Assembly: GCF_003855495.1 (NCBI RefSeq)
Contig: NZ_CP034086.1
Location: 1,773,501 to 1,837,500 of the forward strand
Reading direction: 5' to 3'
Length of the DNA stretch: 64,000 nt
Origin: Methylocystis rosea
Lineage (GTDB): Bacteria > Pseudomonadota > Alphaproteobacteria > Rhizobiales > Beijerinckiaceae
Position 1 is the first letter of the stretch; every line of letters starts with the position of its first letter. The notes under the pieces are model-generated. The model was not told the DNA's origin. It saw only the letters and a program-made list of their open reading frames with translations, and made no database searches. The position numbers were made by a program, and so were the translations under genes. This document shows, in pieces, positions 43,118 through 53,530 of the stretch.

Positions 43118-44413
43118 ATGAAAGTTCTTCTGATTGGAGCGACCGGCCTCATCGGCTCAAGCATTCTCGCAAAACTTCTCTCAGCCGGCCATGCGGTGAT
43201 CGCCGTGTCGCGCGGACGCGCAAATGTCCGACGGCAATTTCCTCAGGCGCAATGGGTGTCGATCGATCTGAGAAGCGTCGACTCCGCGCAAGAATGGACG
43301 CCTCATCTCGAGGGCGTCGACGCCGTCATCAATTGCGCGGGCGTGCTTGGCGGAAGCGGCTCCGATTCCACTGAGGCCGCGCATAGCCGTGGCCCAGCAA
43401 CCTTGTTTGCGGCCTGCGAACAGGCTGGCGTCAAGCGCGTCATTCATTTCTCCGCCGTCGGCGTCGACCGGCAGACGCCCAGCGAATTCTCAAAGAGCAA
43501 GGCGGAGGGAGACGCCGCCTTAAAGGCGACGGGACTCGACTGGATCATTCTGCGGCCTTCCGTCGTCCTCGGGCGCCGCGCTTACGGCGGTAGCGCGCTG
43601 TTTCGGGGACTGGCGGCGTTGCCAATCCTCCCCCGCTTCAGAGACGCGGGGGAACTGCAGATCGTCCAGCTCGACGACGTCGTGGCGACGGCGCTTTTCT
43701 TTCTCGCCCCCTCGGCGCCGGCGCGTGTGGAGCTGGAGATCGTCGGACCGCAGCGCCTGACCTTCAACGAGGTCGTCGCGATCTATCGCAAATGGCTCGG
43801 ATCGCGCCCTGCCCTGCTCGTCGACGTCCCCGACCGGCTGATCGACTGGATGTATCGCCTCGGAGATTTCTTCGCCTGGCTGGGATGGCGCACGCCGATC
43901 CGCAGCATCGCAAAACAGGAAATGGTCCGCGGAGCCATCGGCGATCCCACGCCATGGACAGACATGACGGGAATCAAACCGCAGTCGCTTGAAGCGGCGC
44001 TTATGGCCGAGCCCGCCGACGTGCGCGAAAAATGGTTTGCGCGGATCTATGCGCTCAAGCCGCTCATTTTCGCCGTAACGGCGCTGTTCTGGATTTCGAC
44101 CGCGCTGGTCTCTTACGGACCGGGATGGGACATTGGGCTCGGGCTTTTGTACGAGGGCGGACTGTCAGGCCCAATCGTGCCGCTGGCCGTGATCGCGGGC
44201 GCCACATCCGATCTTATCATCGGCGTCGCCATCGCCTTTCGCCGCACATCGAAAGTTGCGCTGCTCGCCGCGCTTATCCTATCCTTCGTTTACCTCATTC
44301 TCGGCACCATCCTCGTGCCGCGACTCTGGAGGGAGCCGCTAGGGCCGATGTTGAAGATCTGGTCGGTGATGGTGCTCAACGTCGTTTCTCTGGCGATTGT
44401 CGACGACCGGTGA
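43118..44413 (+). CDS. NAD(P)-binding SDR fused to a DoxX-like membrane domain
   Basis: The 431-residue protein has an N-terminal Rossmann fold (MKVLLIGATGLIGSSILAKL, then VINCAGVLGG and VIHFSAVGVD) of the atypical SDR or NDUFA9-like kind. A C-terminal four-helix membrane part starts near residue 310 (LKPLIFAVTALFWISTALVS, IVPLAVIAGATSDLIIGVAI), as in DoxX-like domains. The stop overlaps the GTG of the next gene by four bases, so the two products probably work together at the inner membrane. The substrate is unknown. Confidence 0.8.
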   Translation: MKVLLIGATGLIGSSILAKLLSAGHAVIAVSRGRANVRRQFPQAQWVSIDLRSVDSAQEWTPHLEGVDAVINCAGVLGGSGSDSTEAAHSRGPATLFAACEQAGVKRVIHFSAVGVDRQTPSEFSKSKAEGDAALKATGLDWIILRPSVVLGRRAYGGSALFRGLAALPILPRFRDAGELQIVQLDDVVATALFFLAPSAPARVELEIVGPQRLTFNEVVAIYRKWLGSRPALLVDVPDRLIDWMYRLGDFFAWLGWRTPIRSIAKQEMVRGAIGDPTPWTDMTGIKPQSLEAALMAEPADVREKWFARIYALKPLIFAVTALFWISTALVSYGPGWDIGLGLLYEGGLSGPIVPLAVIAGATSDLIIGVAIAFRRTSKVALLAALILSFVYLILGTILVPRLWREPLGPMLKIWSVMVLNVVSLAIVDDR

Positions 44414-44880
44414 TTTATCTCCTCCTCAAATACATTCACATCATCGGCGCCGCAGTTTTGCTTGGCACGGGCGCCGGAATAGCCTTCTTCATGCTAATGG
44501 CGCATTTCTCCCGCTCCACGCCAGTCATCGCCGGGGTGGCGCGCATCGTTGTGATCGCGGACTTCGTCTTTACCACCTCCGCCGTGGTGGTTCAGCCCAT
44601 CACCGGCGTCGCGCTCACCTGGCTGGCCGGCTATTCGCTCACCGAAGGCTGGATCGCGCTTTCAATCGCCCTGTATCTTTTGACCGGCGCCTTCTGGTTG
44701 CCTGTCGTGTGGATGCAGATGCGCATCCGCGATATTGCGCAAGCCGCGGTAGCGGCGAACCAGCCGCTACCGCAGGTCTACCATCGATTTTTCTGGTGGT
44801 GGTTCGCCTTCGGCTTTCCGGCGTTCGGCGCCGTTATGACGATCATATGGCTGATGATCGCCAAGCCGCTGATATTCTGA
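44410..44880 (+). CDS. DUF2269 family membrane protein
   Basis: The 156-residue protein with four helices (for example IYLLLKYIHIIGAAVLLGTG and WLPVVWMQMRIRDIAQAAVA) has His in the first helix and FFWWWFAFGFPAFGAVM near the end, matching DUF2269. The GTG start lies in the stop of the SDR gene, a strongly coupled pair seen in many proteobacteria. Conserved His residues could bind heme, but no activity is established. Confidence 0.82.
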   Translation: MIYLLLKYIHIIGAAVLLGTGAGIAFFMLMAHFSRSTPVIAGVARIVVIADFVFTTSAVVVQPITGVALTWLAGYSLTEGWIALSIALYLLTGAFWLPVVWMQMRIRDIAQAAVAANQPLPQVYHRFFWWWFAFGFPAFGAVMTIIWLMIAKPLIF

Positions 44881-44912
44881 CGCGCGACCGTCCCCAAACG
44901 CGCGAGGCTCCC

Positions 44913-45008
44913 CTATCGCGTGTACCAGACGTAGATGATGGAAAAGGCCAAAGCCAGCGCAAAGCCAATCATGACGTTGCGTATAAAGCCCCCGCCGAAC
45001 TCATCCAT
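44913..45008 (-). CDS. Small single-span membrane peptide, 31 residues
   Basis: The ATG at 45008 has GGAG seven bases before it. The product MDEFGGGFIRNVMIGFALAL, ending AFSIIYVWYTR, is one helix with a polar N-terminus and a Trp-Tyr-Arg interface end. A longer frame upstream to 45134 is not supported by a ribosome site. It lies alone between two genes of opposite strand and is unrecognised. The good start signals and clean topology argue for a real peptide. Confidence 0.5.
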   Translation of the reverse strand: MDEFGGGFIRNVMIGFALALAFSIIYVWYTR

Positions 45009-45196
45009 GTTGCGTCTCCAATGGCCGCACGCCGCAGCGGACAATCTGGCGTAAGCCTGCGAATGGCGCAACAGCAGTCTCCCTGCGGCGTTTGCATTTT
45101 GTCTCGCCACATTCTTCAGTATAGTCGCGCCCATCAGGCGCTATTTGGATTCCCGCCGCGCCCGCCTATAGACCCGCCGGAAGGAAGGATGCCGCG

Positions 45197-46372
45197 ATGA
45201 AGGACGATCTCGGCGCGCTGTCCGTCGTTCTCAACCGGAGCACGGAAACGCCGGGACCCCTGTCCGGCGCGAGCTTCGTCGTCAAGGAGAACATCGACGT
45301 CGCGGGAAACGTCTCGGCCAACGGCCATCCGAAATGGGCGGCGACCCACGCCCCCGCCGAGCGCGACGCCCCTGTCGTCGCCCGATTGCTCGATGCGGGC
45401 GCACGGCTCGTCGGCAAGACGCACATGGACGAGATGGCCTATAGCCTGCTCGGCGCCAATCCGCATTACGGCACGCCGATCAATCCGGCCGCGCAAAATC
45501 GCCACCCCGGCGGCTCGTCTTCAGGCTCGGCGGTCGCGGTCGCCGCCGGCCTCGTCAATTTCGCCATCGGCACCGACACCGCCGGCTCCTGCCGCGCGCC
45601 GGCGGCCTTTTGCGGGGTTTTTGGCTTCCGCGCGTCGCATGGCGCAGTTGCGATGGATGGAATCATTCCGCTTGCGCCGTCCTTCGACGCCATCGGCTGG
45701 TTCGCCCGCGACATCGGCGTCATGGCGTCTGTCGGCGAGGCTTTGTTGCCGGTTAACGCGGCGAACGCCGAACTCAAAGAAGCCGTGCTGCTCAGCGACG
45801 CCTTCTCGGGAGTCGGGATGGATTTCGCTTCGGCGGCGGCGGATCCCGTCGACGCTCTGAAGGCGTCCGGCCCCTGGCGCGAAGCGACGCTCGGCGACGA
45901 CTTCTTCAAGACGGCGCTCGGACATTTCCGCAACATGCAGGCCTTCGAGGCCTGGGCCTCGCATGGCGCGTGGATTTCGGCGAACAGCCCGACTTTCGGC
46001 AAGGGCGTCGAGCAGCGTTTCGCCTATGCGGCGAAGGTCACGGCCGACCAAAAGAAAGCCGCTGAAAGTTTCCGCGAGGAGGCGCGCAAGAAAATCGACG
46101 CGCTCCTCGGTTCGCAAGGCTTCCTCGTGTCGCCGACGGCGCCGTTTCGCGCGCCGCTTCTCACCGAAAGCGAGGAAACGCTCGACGCCAAGCGCTATCA
46201 GATGATGCGCCTGTTTCTCATCGCGAGCTTCTTCGGCCTGCCGCAGATCAGCACTCCCCTTCCGACGAGCGATGCGCCCGTTGCGCTCTCGTTCATCGGC
46301 CGACGCGGTTCGGACCACGCGCTGATCGCCCTTGCGCAACGCTTCTGCGCGCAGATGAAGCAGTCTCTTTAA
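45197..46372 (+). CDS. Amidase signature family hydrolase
   Basis: The 391-residue protein has the Ser-cisSer-Lys triad: Lys30 in SFVVKENIDVAGN, the cis-Ser in RHPGGSSSGSAVAVAAG and the nucleophile Ser131 in GTDTAGSCRAPAAF. It is a short member of the family (GatA has about 480 residues), similar to AtzE/AtzF or indole-acetamide hydrolase relatives. It is not part of a gatCAB set. The substrate is unknown. A palindromic element follows the gene. Confidence 0.85.
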   Translation: MKDDLGALSVVLNRSTETPGPLSGASFVVKENIDVAGNVSANGHPKWAATHAPAERDAPVVARLLDAGARLVGKTHMDEMAYSLLGANPHYGTPINPAAQNRHPGGSSSGSAVAVAAGLVNFAIGTDTAGSCRAPAAFCGVFGFRASHGAVAMDGIIPLAPSFDAIGWFARDIGVMASVGEALLPVNAANAELKEAVLLSDAFSGVGMDFASAAADPVDALKASGPWREATLGDDFFKTALGHFRNMQAFEAWASHGAWISANSPTFGKGVEQRFAYAAKVTADQKKAAESFREEARKKIDALLGSQGFLVSPTAPFRAPLLTESEETLDAKRYQMMRLFLIASFFGLPQISTPLPTSDAPVALSFIGRRGSDHALIALAQRFCAQMKQSL

Positions 46373-46394
46373 GTTTTTTCTATACGCACCGGTT

Positions 46395-46463
46395 GTCATT
46401 CCCGGCGGGCCGAAGGCCTGACCGGGAATCCAGAGCAAAATCCTCTCTGCGTCGCTCTGGATT
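46395..46463. repeat. Palindromic intergenic repeat
   Basis: GTCATTCCCGG...CCGGGAAT (46395-46429) is followed by CCAGAGC...GCTCTGG (46430-46460). This two-hairpin unit has the look of the dispersed REP elements of alphaproteobacteria (GTCATTCCCGG...). It lies between two convergent genes and has no T-run. Confidence 0.7.
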
Positions 46464-46475
46464 CGCGATCGCGCG

Positions 46476-46925
46476 TCATCCGCTCAGCGGCGGCCCGTGT
46501 CCGAGCAGATCCTTGATACGCCCTGTCAGCCGCTCGCGCACGTCGCGATAGGAGTCGAGAATGGCCTCGCGCGAGCCCTGCGCGGCGGTCGCGTCGGGCG
46601 TCGGCCAGTAGACGACGTCGACGGCCATCGTGCGCGTAAACTCCAGCGCCTTGTGATGCGCCTCGGGCGACAGCGTCACGATCAGATCGAAATTGGAATC
46701 TTCGAGATCTTCGAACGTGTGCGGCTTATGCGCTGAAATGTCGACGCCGATCTCGTCCATCGCCGCGATGGCGAAGGGGTCGGGGGCGCCGCGCTTCAGA
46801 CCAGCGGAAGCGAAATAGGTTTCGCGGCCAAAATAATACCGCGCGATCGCCTCCGCCATGGGCGATCGCACAGTGTTCAGCGTGCAGGCGAAAAGAATGG
46901 ATTGGGGGCGCGCCACGTTGCTCAC
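46476..46925 (-). CDS. Low-molecular-weight tyrosine phosphatase / ArsC-like
   Basis: The 149-residue protein has the P-loop Cys14-TLNTV-Arg20 (FACTLNTVRSPMAEAIARYY) and the Asp-containing end WPTPDATAAQGSREA. It starts at a GTG. There is no second or third cysteine for arsenate reduction, so protein tyrosine phosphatase activity is likelier. In Rhizobiales this gene usually follows DUF2948-hisD-UPF0262 directly. Here a 475-residue GNAT-type protein gene intervenes, with six bases between the two. Confidence 0.85.
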   Translation of the reverse strand: MSNVARPQSILFACTLNTVRSPMAEAIARYYFGRETYFASAGLKRGAPDPFAIAAMDEIGVDISAHKPHTFEDLEDSNFDLIVTLSPEAHHKALEFTRTMAVDVVYWPTPDATAAQGSREAILDSYRDVRERLTGRIKDLLGHGPPLSG

Positions 46926-46931
46926 GCATTC

Positions 46932-48359
46932 TCATCGCTGGCTTTGCGCTGACTGACGGTCTCGTTCGATGAACGCCGCAAGTTCCTTCGTCTGGTCCGT
47001 GAACAGTTGCAGTTCGTTGATGTCGAGCGGCTCGCTCACATGCTGCATCAGCAGCAGATCTCGGCCTTCGGAGAAGGCCGGCGCCAGCCCGCAATAGAAA
47101 AATCCCTGGCGGCGCGCGCTCTCAACCAGGAGCGGCAAGCCCGGGTCGTCGACATGCGCGGAAAGCTGCACGGCGCGCGCGCCGAGCCCGCTGACGTCGC
47201 TCACCGCCTGGCTCAATTCGATGCTGGCGTTCGATCCGATCATCTCGAAGCGAATCCTGCCATAGCCCCATGGGTTGACCATGACGCTCGTCATCGACCG
47301 GGTCTCTGTTGGCGTTCCGCTCTCGCATAGAGAAACGCCGACGCCGAGACGGCCGTATGTCGTCGTCATGACGTCGCGATACGCCGGAGGCGCGACGATC
47401 TCGCATGCCCGCCCGGCTTCCAGGAAGCGGAACGTCAGCAGAAAACTCTGGCGCTGTCCGGCCGTCGGCACAGGCAAGTCTTTGGAATGCAGCGACTCGG
47501 ACGCCGCGCCGAGCAGAATCGCGCATGTGGGCATGCCGGCCCGCTCGTCGTTGCGCTGTGAAAATGTATGAGTCGTAACCGGCTCGGCGTAGATTCCGAC
47601 GAGACCGAGTTTCGTGGCTTCGTCCGTCAGCCGCTCGGTCATGCGCTCCAGGAGATGACGTCCTCGGTAGGACGGAAGCACGACCGCTTCGCCGCGTTCG
47701 GCGATCGCCGCGCCTGGCTCGCGCTCGAGCGCGACATGGCCGACGACCTCGCCGCGCGCATCGCGGGTCACGACCGGAATGAGCTCTCCGCTTTCGACCT
47801 TCCGCCAATAGCGGTGCGGGGAAAAGACTTCTCGGTGAACGTAATTGTGTCCATAGACCGCCAGAAAGCAGCGCGCGATCGCCGCCGAGTCGCTCTGCTG
47901 AGGCACGTCGATCCGCACAGTTTCGGTGGTCTCCGCGGCTTCGGCGATCGGCTCTTCGTTACGTTCCGCCGCTTCGCGAGAGGGTTCGAAACCGCGATGG
48001 ATCGTGATCTCCCATCCGTCGACGCCGCGTTCCCGGTAGGATAATCCCGCATCTCGCCGCACCTGCGCGCTGAGCGAACCAACAACGGCGGAAAATCGGG
48101 AATGGCCGTTGAGCAGAATCCGTGCGCGCGCCTCGCCTTTGGAAGCGGACAGAAGAACCGCCGCGCGCTCGGCGTTCGTGCGCGATCCGCAGAGAATCTG
48201 CCATGTTTGCGCAGCGTCGGCGGCGATCAGGCTCGCGGTCATCGGCGGAACCCCTTCGACCAGCGACGCTTCGCGAACGAAGGCGCGGAGCAGTTCGCCG
48301 CCTTCCGCTTCCATCGACAGCCGCAGCTCGGCGAAATGATCCGAATTACCTTTGCCCAT
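46932..48359 (-). CDS. GNAT acetyltransferase-like protein with an N-terminal HATPase-like region
   Basis: The 475-residue protein seems to combine two parts. The first 140 residues (ELRLSMEAEGGELLRAFVRE, VVGSLSAQVRRDAGLSYRER, then WEITIHRGF) resemble an anti-sigma RsbW-type HATPase with a worn ATP site. From about 150 a GNAT fold follows: VRIDVPQQSDSAAIARCFLA, PVVTRDARGEVVGHVALERE, VVLPSYRGRHLLERMTERL, the last being the acetyl-CoA loop. A long C-terminal part (residues 290-475) is unrecognised. It lies between UPF0262 and the phosphatase, a place where most relatives have nothing. Confidence 0.55.
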   Translation of the reverse strand: MGKGNSDHFAELRLSMEAEGGELLRAFVREASLVEGVPPMTASLIAADAAQTWQILCGSRTNAERAAVLLSASKGEARARILLNGHSRFSAVVGSLSAQVRRDAGLSYRERGVDGWEITIHRGFEPSREAAERNEEPIAEAAETTETVRIDVPQQSDSAAIARCFLAVYGHNYVHREVFSPHRYWRKVESGELIPVVTRDARGEVVGHVALEREPGAAIAERGEAVVLPSYRGRHLLERMTERLTDEATKLGLVGIYAEPVTTHTFSQRNDERAGMPTCAILLGAASESLHSKDLPVPTAGQRQSFLLTFRFLEAGRACEIVAPPAYRDVMTTTYGRLGVGVSLCESGTPTETRSMTSVMVNPWGYGRIRFEMIGSNASIELSQAVSDVSGLGARAVQLSAHVDDPGLPLLVESARRQGFFYCGLAPAFSEGRDLLLMQHVSEPLDINELQLFTDQTKELAAFIERDRQSAQSQR

Positions 48360-48442
48360 GCGGATGATTCCATGATGACAATGTGACGGCGCCGAGCGCT
48401 GCGCCGCGCAGCGCTCTCATCCTTGGCGACCGAGCGCGGCGC

Positions 48443-48928
48443 TCAGCCCTTCCAGTGCAGCGCCGTGATCAGCGTGAAGATACGGCGCGCCGTATCCTGA
48501 TCCGTGTCGATCTTGCCTTTCAAGCGTTCGAGGAGAAGCTGCGCGCCTTCGTTATGGAGGCCGCGACGCCCCATGTCGATCGCCTCGATCCTGCTCGGGG
48601 TCGCATGGCGGATCGCCGCGTAATAGCTTTCGCAGATCATGAAATAATCTTTGAGAATGCGCCTGAAAGGCGTCAGCGAGAGAATATGCGTGACGAGACA
48701 GACGCCCTCCGCGTCGCAAATCTTAAAAACCAGTTTGGCGTCAACGAGCGAGATCAGCAGCTCATAAGGTCCTCCATGATGGCCAATCAGCGCGAAACTG
48801 TTTTCCTCGATGAGATCGTAGATCGCGATGGCGCGCTCATGCTCCTGATCCGCCGAACCGCGGCCGATCGAGTTTTCGTCGAGCGTGACGGAGATCAGCC
48901 GCTTCGACTCGTTTGACTCCACCCTCAC
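48443..48928 (-). CDS. UPF0262 family protein
   Basis: The 161-residue protein has the core [40 protein letters not shown], then [20 protein letters not shown]. This is the alphaproteobacterial UPF0262 family, and its usual place is directly after hisD. The GTG at 48928 overlaps the hisD stop (GTGA); a second in-frame GTG is two codons later. The function is unknown. It is predicted soluble and helical. Confidence 0.88.
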   Translation of the reverse strand: MRVESNESKRLISVTLDENSIGRGSADQEHERAIAIYDLIEENSFALIGHHGGPYELLISLVDAKLVFKICDAEGVCLVTHILSLTPFRRILKDYFMICESYYAAIRHATPSRIEAIDMGRRGLHNEGAQLLLERLKGKIDTDQDTARRIFTLITALHWKG

Positions 48929-50226
48929 GCCTCGAGCTGATTGAGGCGGATCGACACCGAACGCGCATGGGCCTGCAAGCCTTCGGCCTCGCCAAGCGTG
49001 ACGGCGGCGGCGCCGATGGCGCGCAGCGAGTCCGCATCGCATTTCAGGATCGACGTGCGCTTGACGAAGTCGAGCACGCTCAGACCCGACGAAAAGCGCG
49101 CCGAACGCGCCGTCGGAAGCACATGGTTCGAGCCGCCGACATAATCGCCGACGGCTTCGGGCGTATAGGCGCCGATGAAGATGGCGCCGGCGTTGGAAAC
49201 GCGCGCGGCGAGGTCTTCGGCGTCTTCGCTGATGATCTCGAGATGTTCGGCGGCGATGCGGTCGGCGAGCGGAAGTGCGTCGGCGAGAGTTTTCACGATG
49301 ATCGTTGCGCCATAGTCACGCCAAGAGGCGCCGGCGATCTCCTTGCGCGAAAGCGTCGAGAGATGCCGTTCGACGGCGGCGACGACCGCGTCGGCCAGCG
49401 AGGCGTCGTCGGTGATCAGGATCGACTGCGCGGATTCGTCATGCTCGGCCTGCGCAAGCAAGTCCGCCGCGATCCAGTCGGGATTTGCGGTCGCGTCGGC
49501 GAGGATCAGCACTTCAGAAGGGCCGGCGATCATGTCGATGCCAACCTGGCCGAAGACGCGGCGCTTCGCCGCCGCCACCCAGGCGTTGCCCGGCCCGACG
49601 ATCTTGACGACGGGCGCAATCGTCTTCGTGCCATAGGCCAGCGCCGCCACGGCTTGCGCGCCGCCGACGCGGTAGATCTCGTCAATGCCGGAACGCTTGG
49701 CGGCGGCGAGCACCAGCGGCTCCACATGGCCGCCGGGCGTCGGGACCACCATGACGATGCGTTTCACGCCGGCGACCTTCGCCGGCACGACATTCATCAG
49801 CACGGAAGACGGATAGGCGGCGGTGCCGCCGGGCACGTAGAGGCCCACCGAGTCGAGCGGGGTCCAGCGCCAGCCGAGTTCAACGCCGGCCGCGTCCCGA
49901 AAGCGCAGATCCTGCGGCTTCTGCCGCTCGTGGAAGTTGGTGATCCGCTCGAGCGCGAGATCGAGGGCGGCGAGCTGCTCGGCGGAGCATTTGGCCTCCG
50001 CCGCCGCGACCTCCTCGCGGGAGACGGCAATGCCGGTCGCCTCAAGGTCGATGCGGTCGAAGCGCTTGGAATAGTCGACAAGCGCCGCGTCTCCGCGCGC
50101 GACGACGTCCTCAATGATGCCGCGGACCGTATCGTCAACGTCCTGCGACGACTCACGCTTCATAGCGAGCAGCGAGGCGAAACGCTGTTCGAAATCGGGC
50201 GCCGCAGCGTCCAAACGCAGGGTCAT
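48925..50226 (-). CDS. hisD: Histidinol dehydrogenase
   Basis: HisD (433 residues) oxidises histidinol to histidine in two steps with NAD and zinc. Motifs are [89 protein letters not shown] and [12 protein letters not shown]. The start is the ATG at 50226 ([16 protein letters not shown]) with GGAG upstream; the open frame continuing to 50721 is the antisense-like overlap with DUF2948. It is the middle gene of DUF2948-hisD-UPF0262. Confidence 0.96.
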   Translation of the reverse strand: MTLRLDAAAPDFEQRFASLLAMKRESSQDVDDTVRGIIEDVVARGDAALVDYSKRFDRIDLEATGIAVSREEVAAAEAKCSAEQLAALDLALERITNFHERQKPQDLRFRDAAGVELGWRWTPLDSVGLYVPGGTAAYPSSVLMNVVPAKVAGVKRIVMVVPTPGGHVEPLVLAAAKRSGIDEIYRVGGAQAVAALAYGTKTIAPVVKIVGPGNAWVAAAKRRVFGQVGIDMIAGPSEVLILADATANPDWIAADLLAQAEHDESAQSILITDDASLADAVVAAVERHLSTLSRKEIAGASWRDYGATIIVKTLADALPLADRIAAEHLEIISEDAEDLAARVSNAGAIFIGAYTPEAVGDYVGGSNHVLPTARSARFSSGLSVLDFVKRTSILKCDADSLRAIGAAAVTLGEAEGLQAHARSVSIRLNQLEA

Positions 50227-50254
50227 GATCCTCTCCAGCCGGGAAGTCCGGCTG

Positions 50255-50743
50255 TCATGGCCCTCGGGGAGCGTGCTCGTCAAGTTCGCCGCTGAAATCA
50301 TGGCTCGGACGGGCGGCGACCTTCCAGCGCGGTCCCACGTCGCAAAGTTGCGCCTCGACGCATTCGACGTCGAGCGCGATCGACGCGCCCCCGGCGAAAA
50401 ACAGCCGGATGACTCCCGACGGCGGTTCGGGGTCGGGCTCGAAGGTGACCGCCAGAAGTTCGAGGATCGCGTCGGGCTGGTCGCGGCAGATACGCTGGCA
50501 GCGCACGCGCTGCACGCCTTCGAAATGCAGGCCGCAGCGGCAGCGCTCCAGTCGCCCGTCAAGTTCAGCGGCCCAGTCGAACCGCGACCCCACCAGGGCG
50601 AACCGGCGCTTGTCGGCAAGAAAGGCGATGTCGCCGACACGCACCAGGGCGTCCTGCAGATGCGCCGAGAGGAGCGAAAGATCTTCGCTGTCGAGCGCGT
50701 GCAAGCGCAAGGCGAACTCACAAGGCCGATTGGGTGGTTCCAT
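50255..50743 (-). CDS. DUF2948 family protein
   Basis: The 162-residue protein has LRLHALDSEDLSLLSAHLQD, GDIAFLADKRRFALVGSRFD, then RLFFAGGASIALDVECVEAQ. This is the DUF2948 family, which nearly always precedes hisD in Rhizobiales. A very strong ribosome site (AAGGAGGAG) stands before the ATG at 50743. The biochemical function is unknown. Confidence 0.88.
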   Translation of the reverse strand: MEPPNRPCEFALRLHALDSEDLSLLSAHLQDALVRVGDIAFLADKRRFALVGSRFDWAAELDGRLERCRCGLHFEGVQRVRCQRICRDQPDAILELLAVTFEPDPEPPSGVIRLFFAGGASIALDVECVEAQLCDVGPRWKVAARPSHDFSGELDEHAPRGP

Positions 50744-50916
50744 ATCCTCTCCTCCTTCGCCCGATATGGCGAAGGGCGCGGGGGGGCGCAACCCTATGGG
50801 CGGCGCCAAGCCAAGTTAATGAGATTTTCTCGGGTCCACGCTTTCCACACCCGTTAACCCATCATGGCCGGGCTTGTCTGCGCGAGAAAAAGAGGGAGAC
50901 GCTTCTCCGCTGCGTA

Positions 50917-51015
50917 ACCCCTCCCCTTTACGGGGGCGAGCGAAGCGAGCCGGGTGGGGTTTGGTCACCCCCACCCGATCGCCTTCGGCGATCGACCTCC
51001 CCGCTAGGGGGAGGT
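50917..51015. repeat. Composite palindromic intergenic element
   Basis: Three hairpins follow one another: CGGGTGGGG-n8-CCCCCACCCG (50951-50977), GATCGCC-TTC-GGCGATC (50978-50994) and ACCTCCCC-n4-GGGGGAGGT (50995-51015), with CCCCTCCCC before them. This is the usual form of a common alphaproteobacterial REP-like element ('CCTCCCC...GGGGAGG'). It lies directly after the purA stop, so it may shape that 3' end. Confidence 0.7.
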
Positions 51016-51025
51016 AAATCCGCGC

Positions 51026-52318
<1,293 letters not shown>

Positions 52319-52339
52319 GGCCGTATCTCGATCTCCAAA

Positions 52340-52370
52340 TAGAAAAAGCCCCGCGCGTAACGCCGGGGCT
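52340..52370 (-). terminator. Rho-independent terminator within the purA leader
   Basis: On the minus strand AGCCCCG (from 52370), a ten-base loop and CGGGGCT (ending 52347) form a hairpin, directly followed by TTTTTCT. It lies about 20-30 bases before the purA ATG, with the purA ribosome site after the U-run. There is no minus-strand gene upstream, so it either ends a short leader RNA or acts as an attenuator of purA. A second stem (AAAGGCCGC at 52409-52417 with 52445-52453) lies further upstream. Confidence 0.65.
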
Positions 52371-52485
52371 CGTTACCGCAGGGGTTTAGCGCATGCCGCC
52401 GAGAGCGTAAAGGCCGCCGACGGTCCGAAAATCAGGAACTTCGAGCGGCCTTTGCGGTTGGAAACAAATAAGGGGAGGTAGATGG

Positions 52486-52959
52486 ATGCCGACCACGGTC
52501 GCTCGCGTTGCACAAAACACCGATGAAGACGTCAATCGCGCCATTCGCAAGGAAACGCAGGCGCGGCTGTCCTATTTCGCCAAACACCCGGAGAAGATCG
52601 ACGAACGTCTCGAGGAGCTTGATCGGGAGTGGGACATCGAGCGGGCGCTCGAAGCCAACGCCTCCTCTTTGGCGCTCGTTGGACTTGCGCTCGGCCTGAC
52701 GTCCGATCGTCGCTGGCTGGCGCTGCCGGTTCTCGTCAGCGGCTTTCTGCTCCAGCACGCGCTGCAGGGCTGGTGCCCGCCACTGCCCCTTCTGCGTCGG
52801 TTGGGCCTGCGAACGGCAGAGGAGATCGGCCAGGAGCGCAACGCGCTCAAGGCGCTGCGCGGCGACTTCGACAAGGTGAAAAAGGCCGGCAACAGGGTGC
52901 AGGAGGCGGCGCGCGCAGCCGGGCTTGGCTGCGAGATGCACGGGCGCACCGTGCATTAG
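52486..52959 (+). CDS. DUF2892-type membrane-associated protein
   Basis: The 157-residue protein has a charged N-terminal helix (ARLSYFAKHPEKIDERLEEL) and a central hydrophobic pair (SSLALVGLALGLTSDRRWLA, LPVLVSGFLLQHALQGWCPP), as in DUF2892. A basic C-terminus follows. A ribosome site GGGGAGG stands close before the ATG at 52486. Many DUF2892 proteins are linked to rhodanese or sulfur genes; none is near. The role is unknown. Confidence 0.75.
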   Translation: MPTTVARVAQNTDEDVNRAIRKETQARLSYFAKHPEKIDERLEELDREWDIERALEANASSLALVGLALGLTSDRRWLALPVLVSGFLLQHALQGWCPPLPLLRRLGLRTAEEIGQERNALKALRGDFDKVKKAGNRVQEAARAAGLGCEMHGRTVH

Positions 52960-53189
52960 AAGCGCGCGGCTCGACAAGAGTTTGCACGATCTCGACGTGA
53001 ACGAAACAGCGGAGGGAAAGCGACGCGCGAAAAAAGCGCGCGCATGTATCGAAAGGTACATTCAATTTAGCGTGTAGCCAGTTTAGCTTGGCAGCGAAGA
53101 TTGCATTGCTGGCAGCTTGGCTGTCGAGGGGCGATCTTCTTTGCCTTGTCGAATTTGCCCGATCAGTTTCAATGAGCAGGGGTTTCAGA

Positions 53190-53513
53190 ATGAAAAAGCC
53201 CGTTTCGATTTCCATAAGCAAGTTCACTGAATCCGTTCAGGCCGCCGTGAAGGCCGCAAGCGCGAAGCATCCAAAATTCAAATTGGAGGTTCCTGACGCC
53301 GTTTCGGTGTCTTATTTAATTCGCGGCATACCCGTTCCAGAGTCGATCGCTTCACAAGTGACGCTTGGCGAGACGCAGGCGCTTGCCAACGACATCGCAG
53401 GCCATCTGGGAGCATTCGCGGGCGAACAGGGCGGCGCCGTCTATTCCATTGGTCGCCACATCATTGTCGGCATTCCCGTTCCCCCTGAAATTCTTCAGTT
53501 TGAACAGAAGTAA
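53190..53513 (+). CDS. Conserved-looking hypothetical protein, 107 residues
   Basis: The protein begins MKKPVSISISKFTESVQAAV and has two similar hydrophobic turns, IRGIPVPESIAS and IVGIPVPPEILQF, which look like an internal repeat. It has no cysteine and no membrane helix. AGGGG is placed before the ATG at 53190; a second in-frame ATG 18 bases upstream is possible. It ends 17 bases before the Cys-rich gene at 53531, so the two form a small operon. I do not recognise it. Confidence 0.6.
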   Translation: MKKPVSISISKFTESVQAAVKAASAKHPKFKLEVPDAVSVSYLIRGIPVPESIASQVTLGETQALANDIAGHLGAFAGEQGGAVYSIGRHIIVGIPVPPEILQFEQK

Positions 53514-53530
53514 CAGGTGGATTTAAGCCC

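Noticed and set aside
46476..46925. Second arsenate reductase
   Set aside because: It has the P-loop Cys and Arg but lacks the two extra cysteines of thioredoxin-type ArsC, and it is not near other ars genes.
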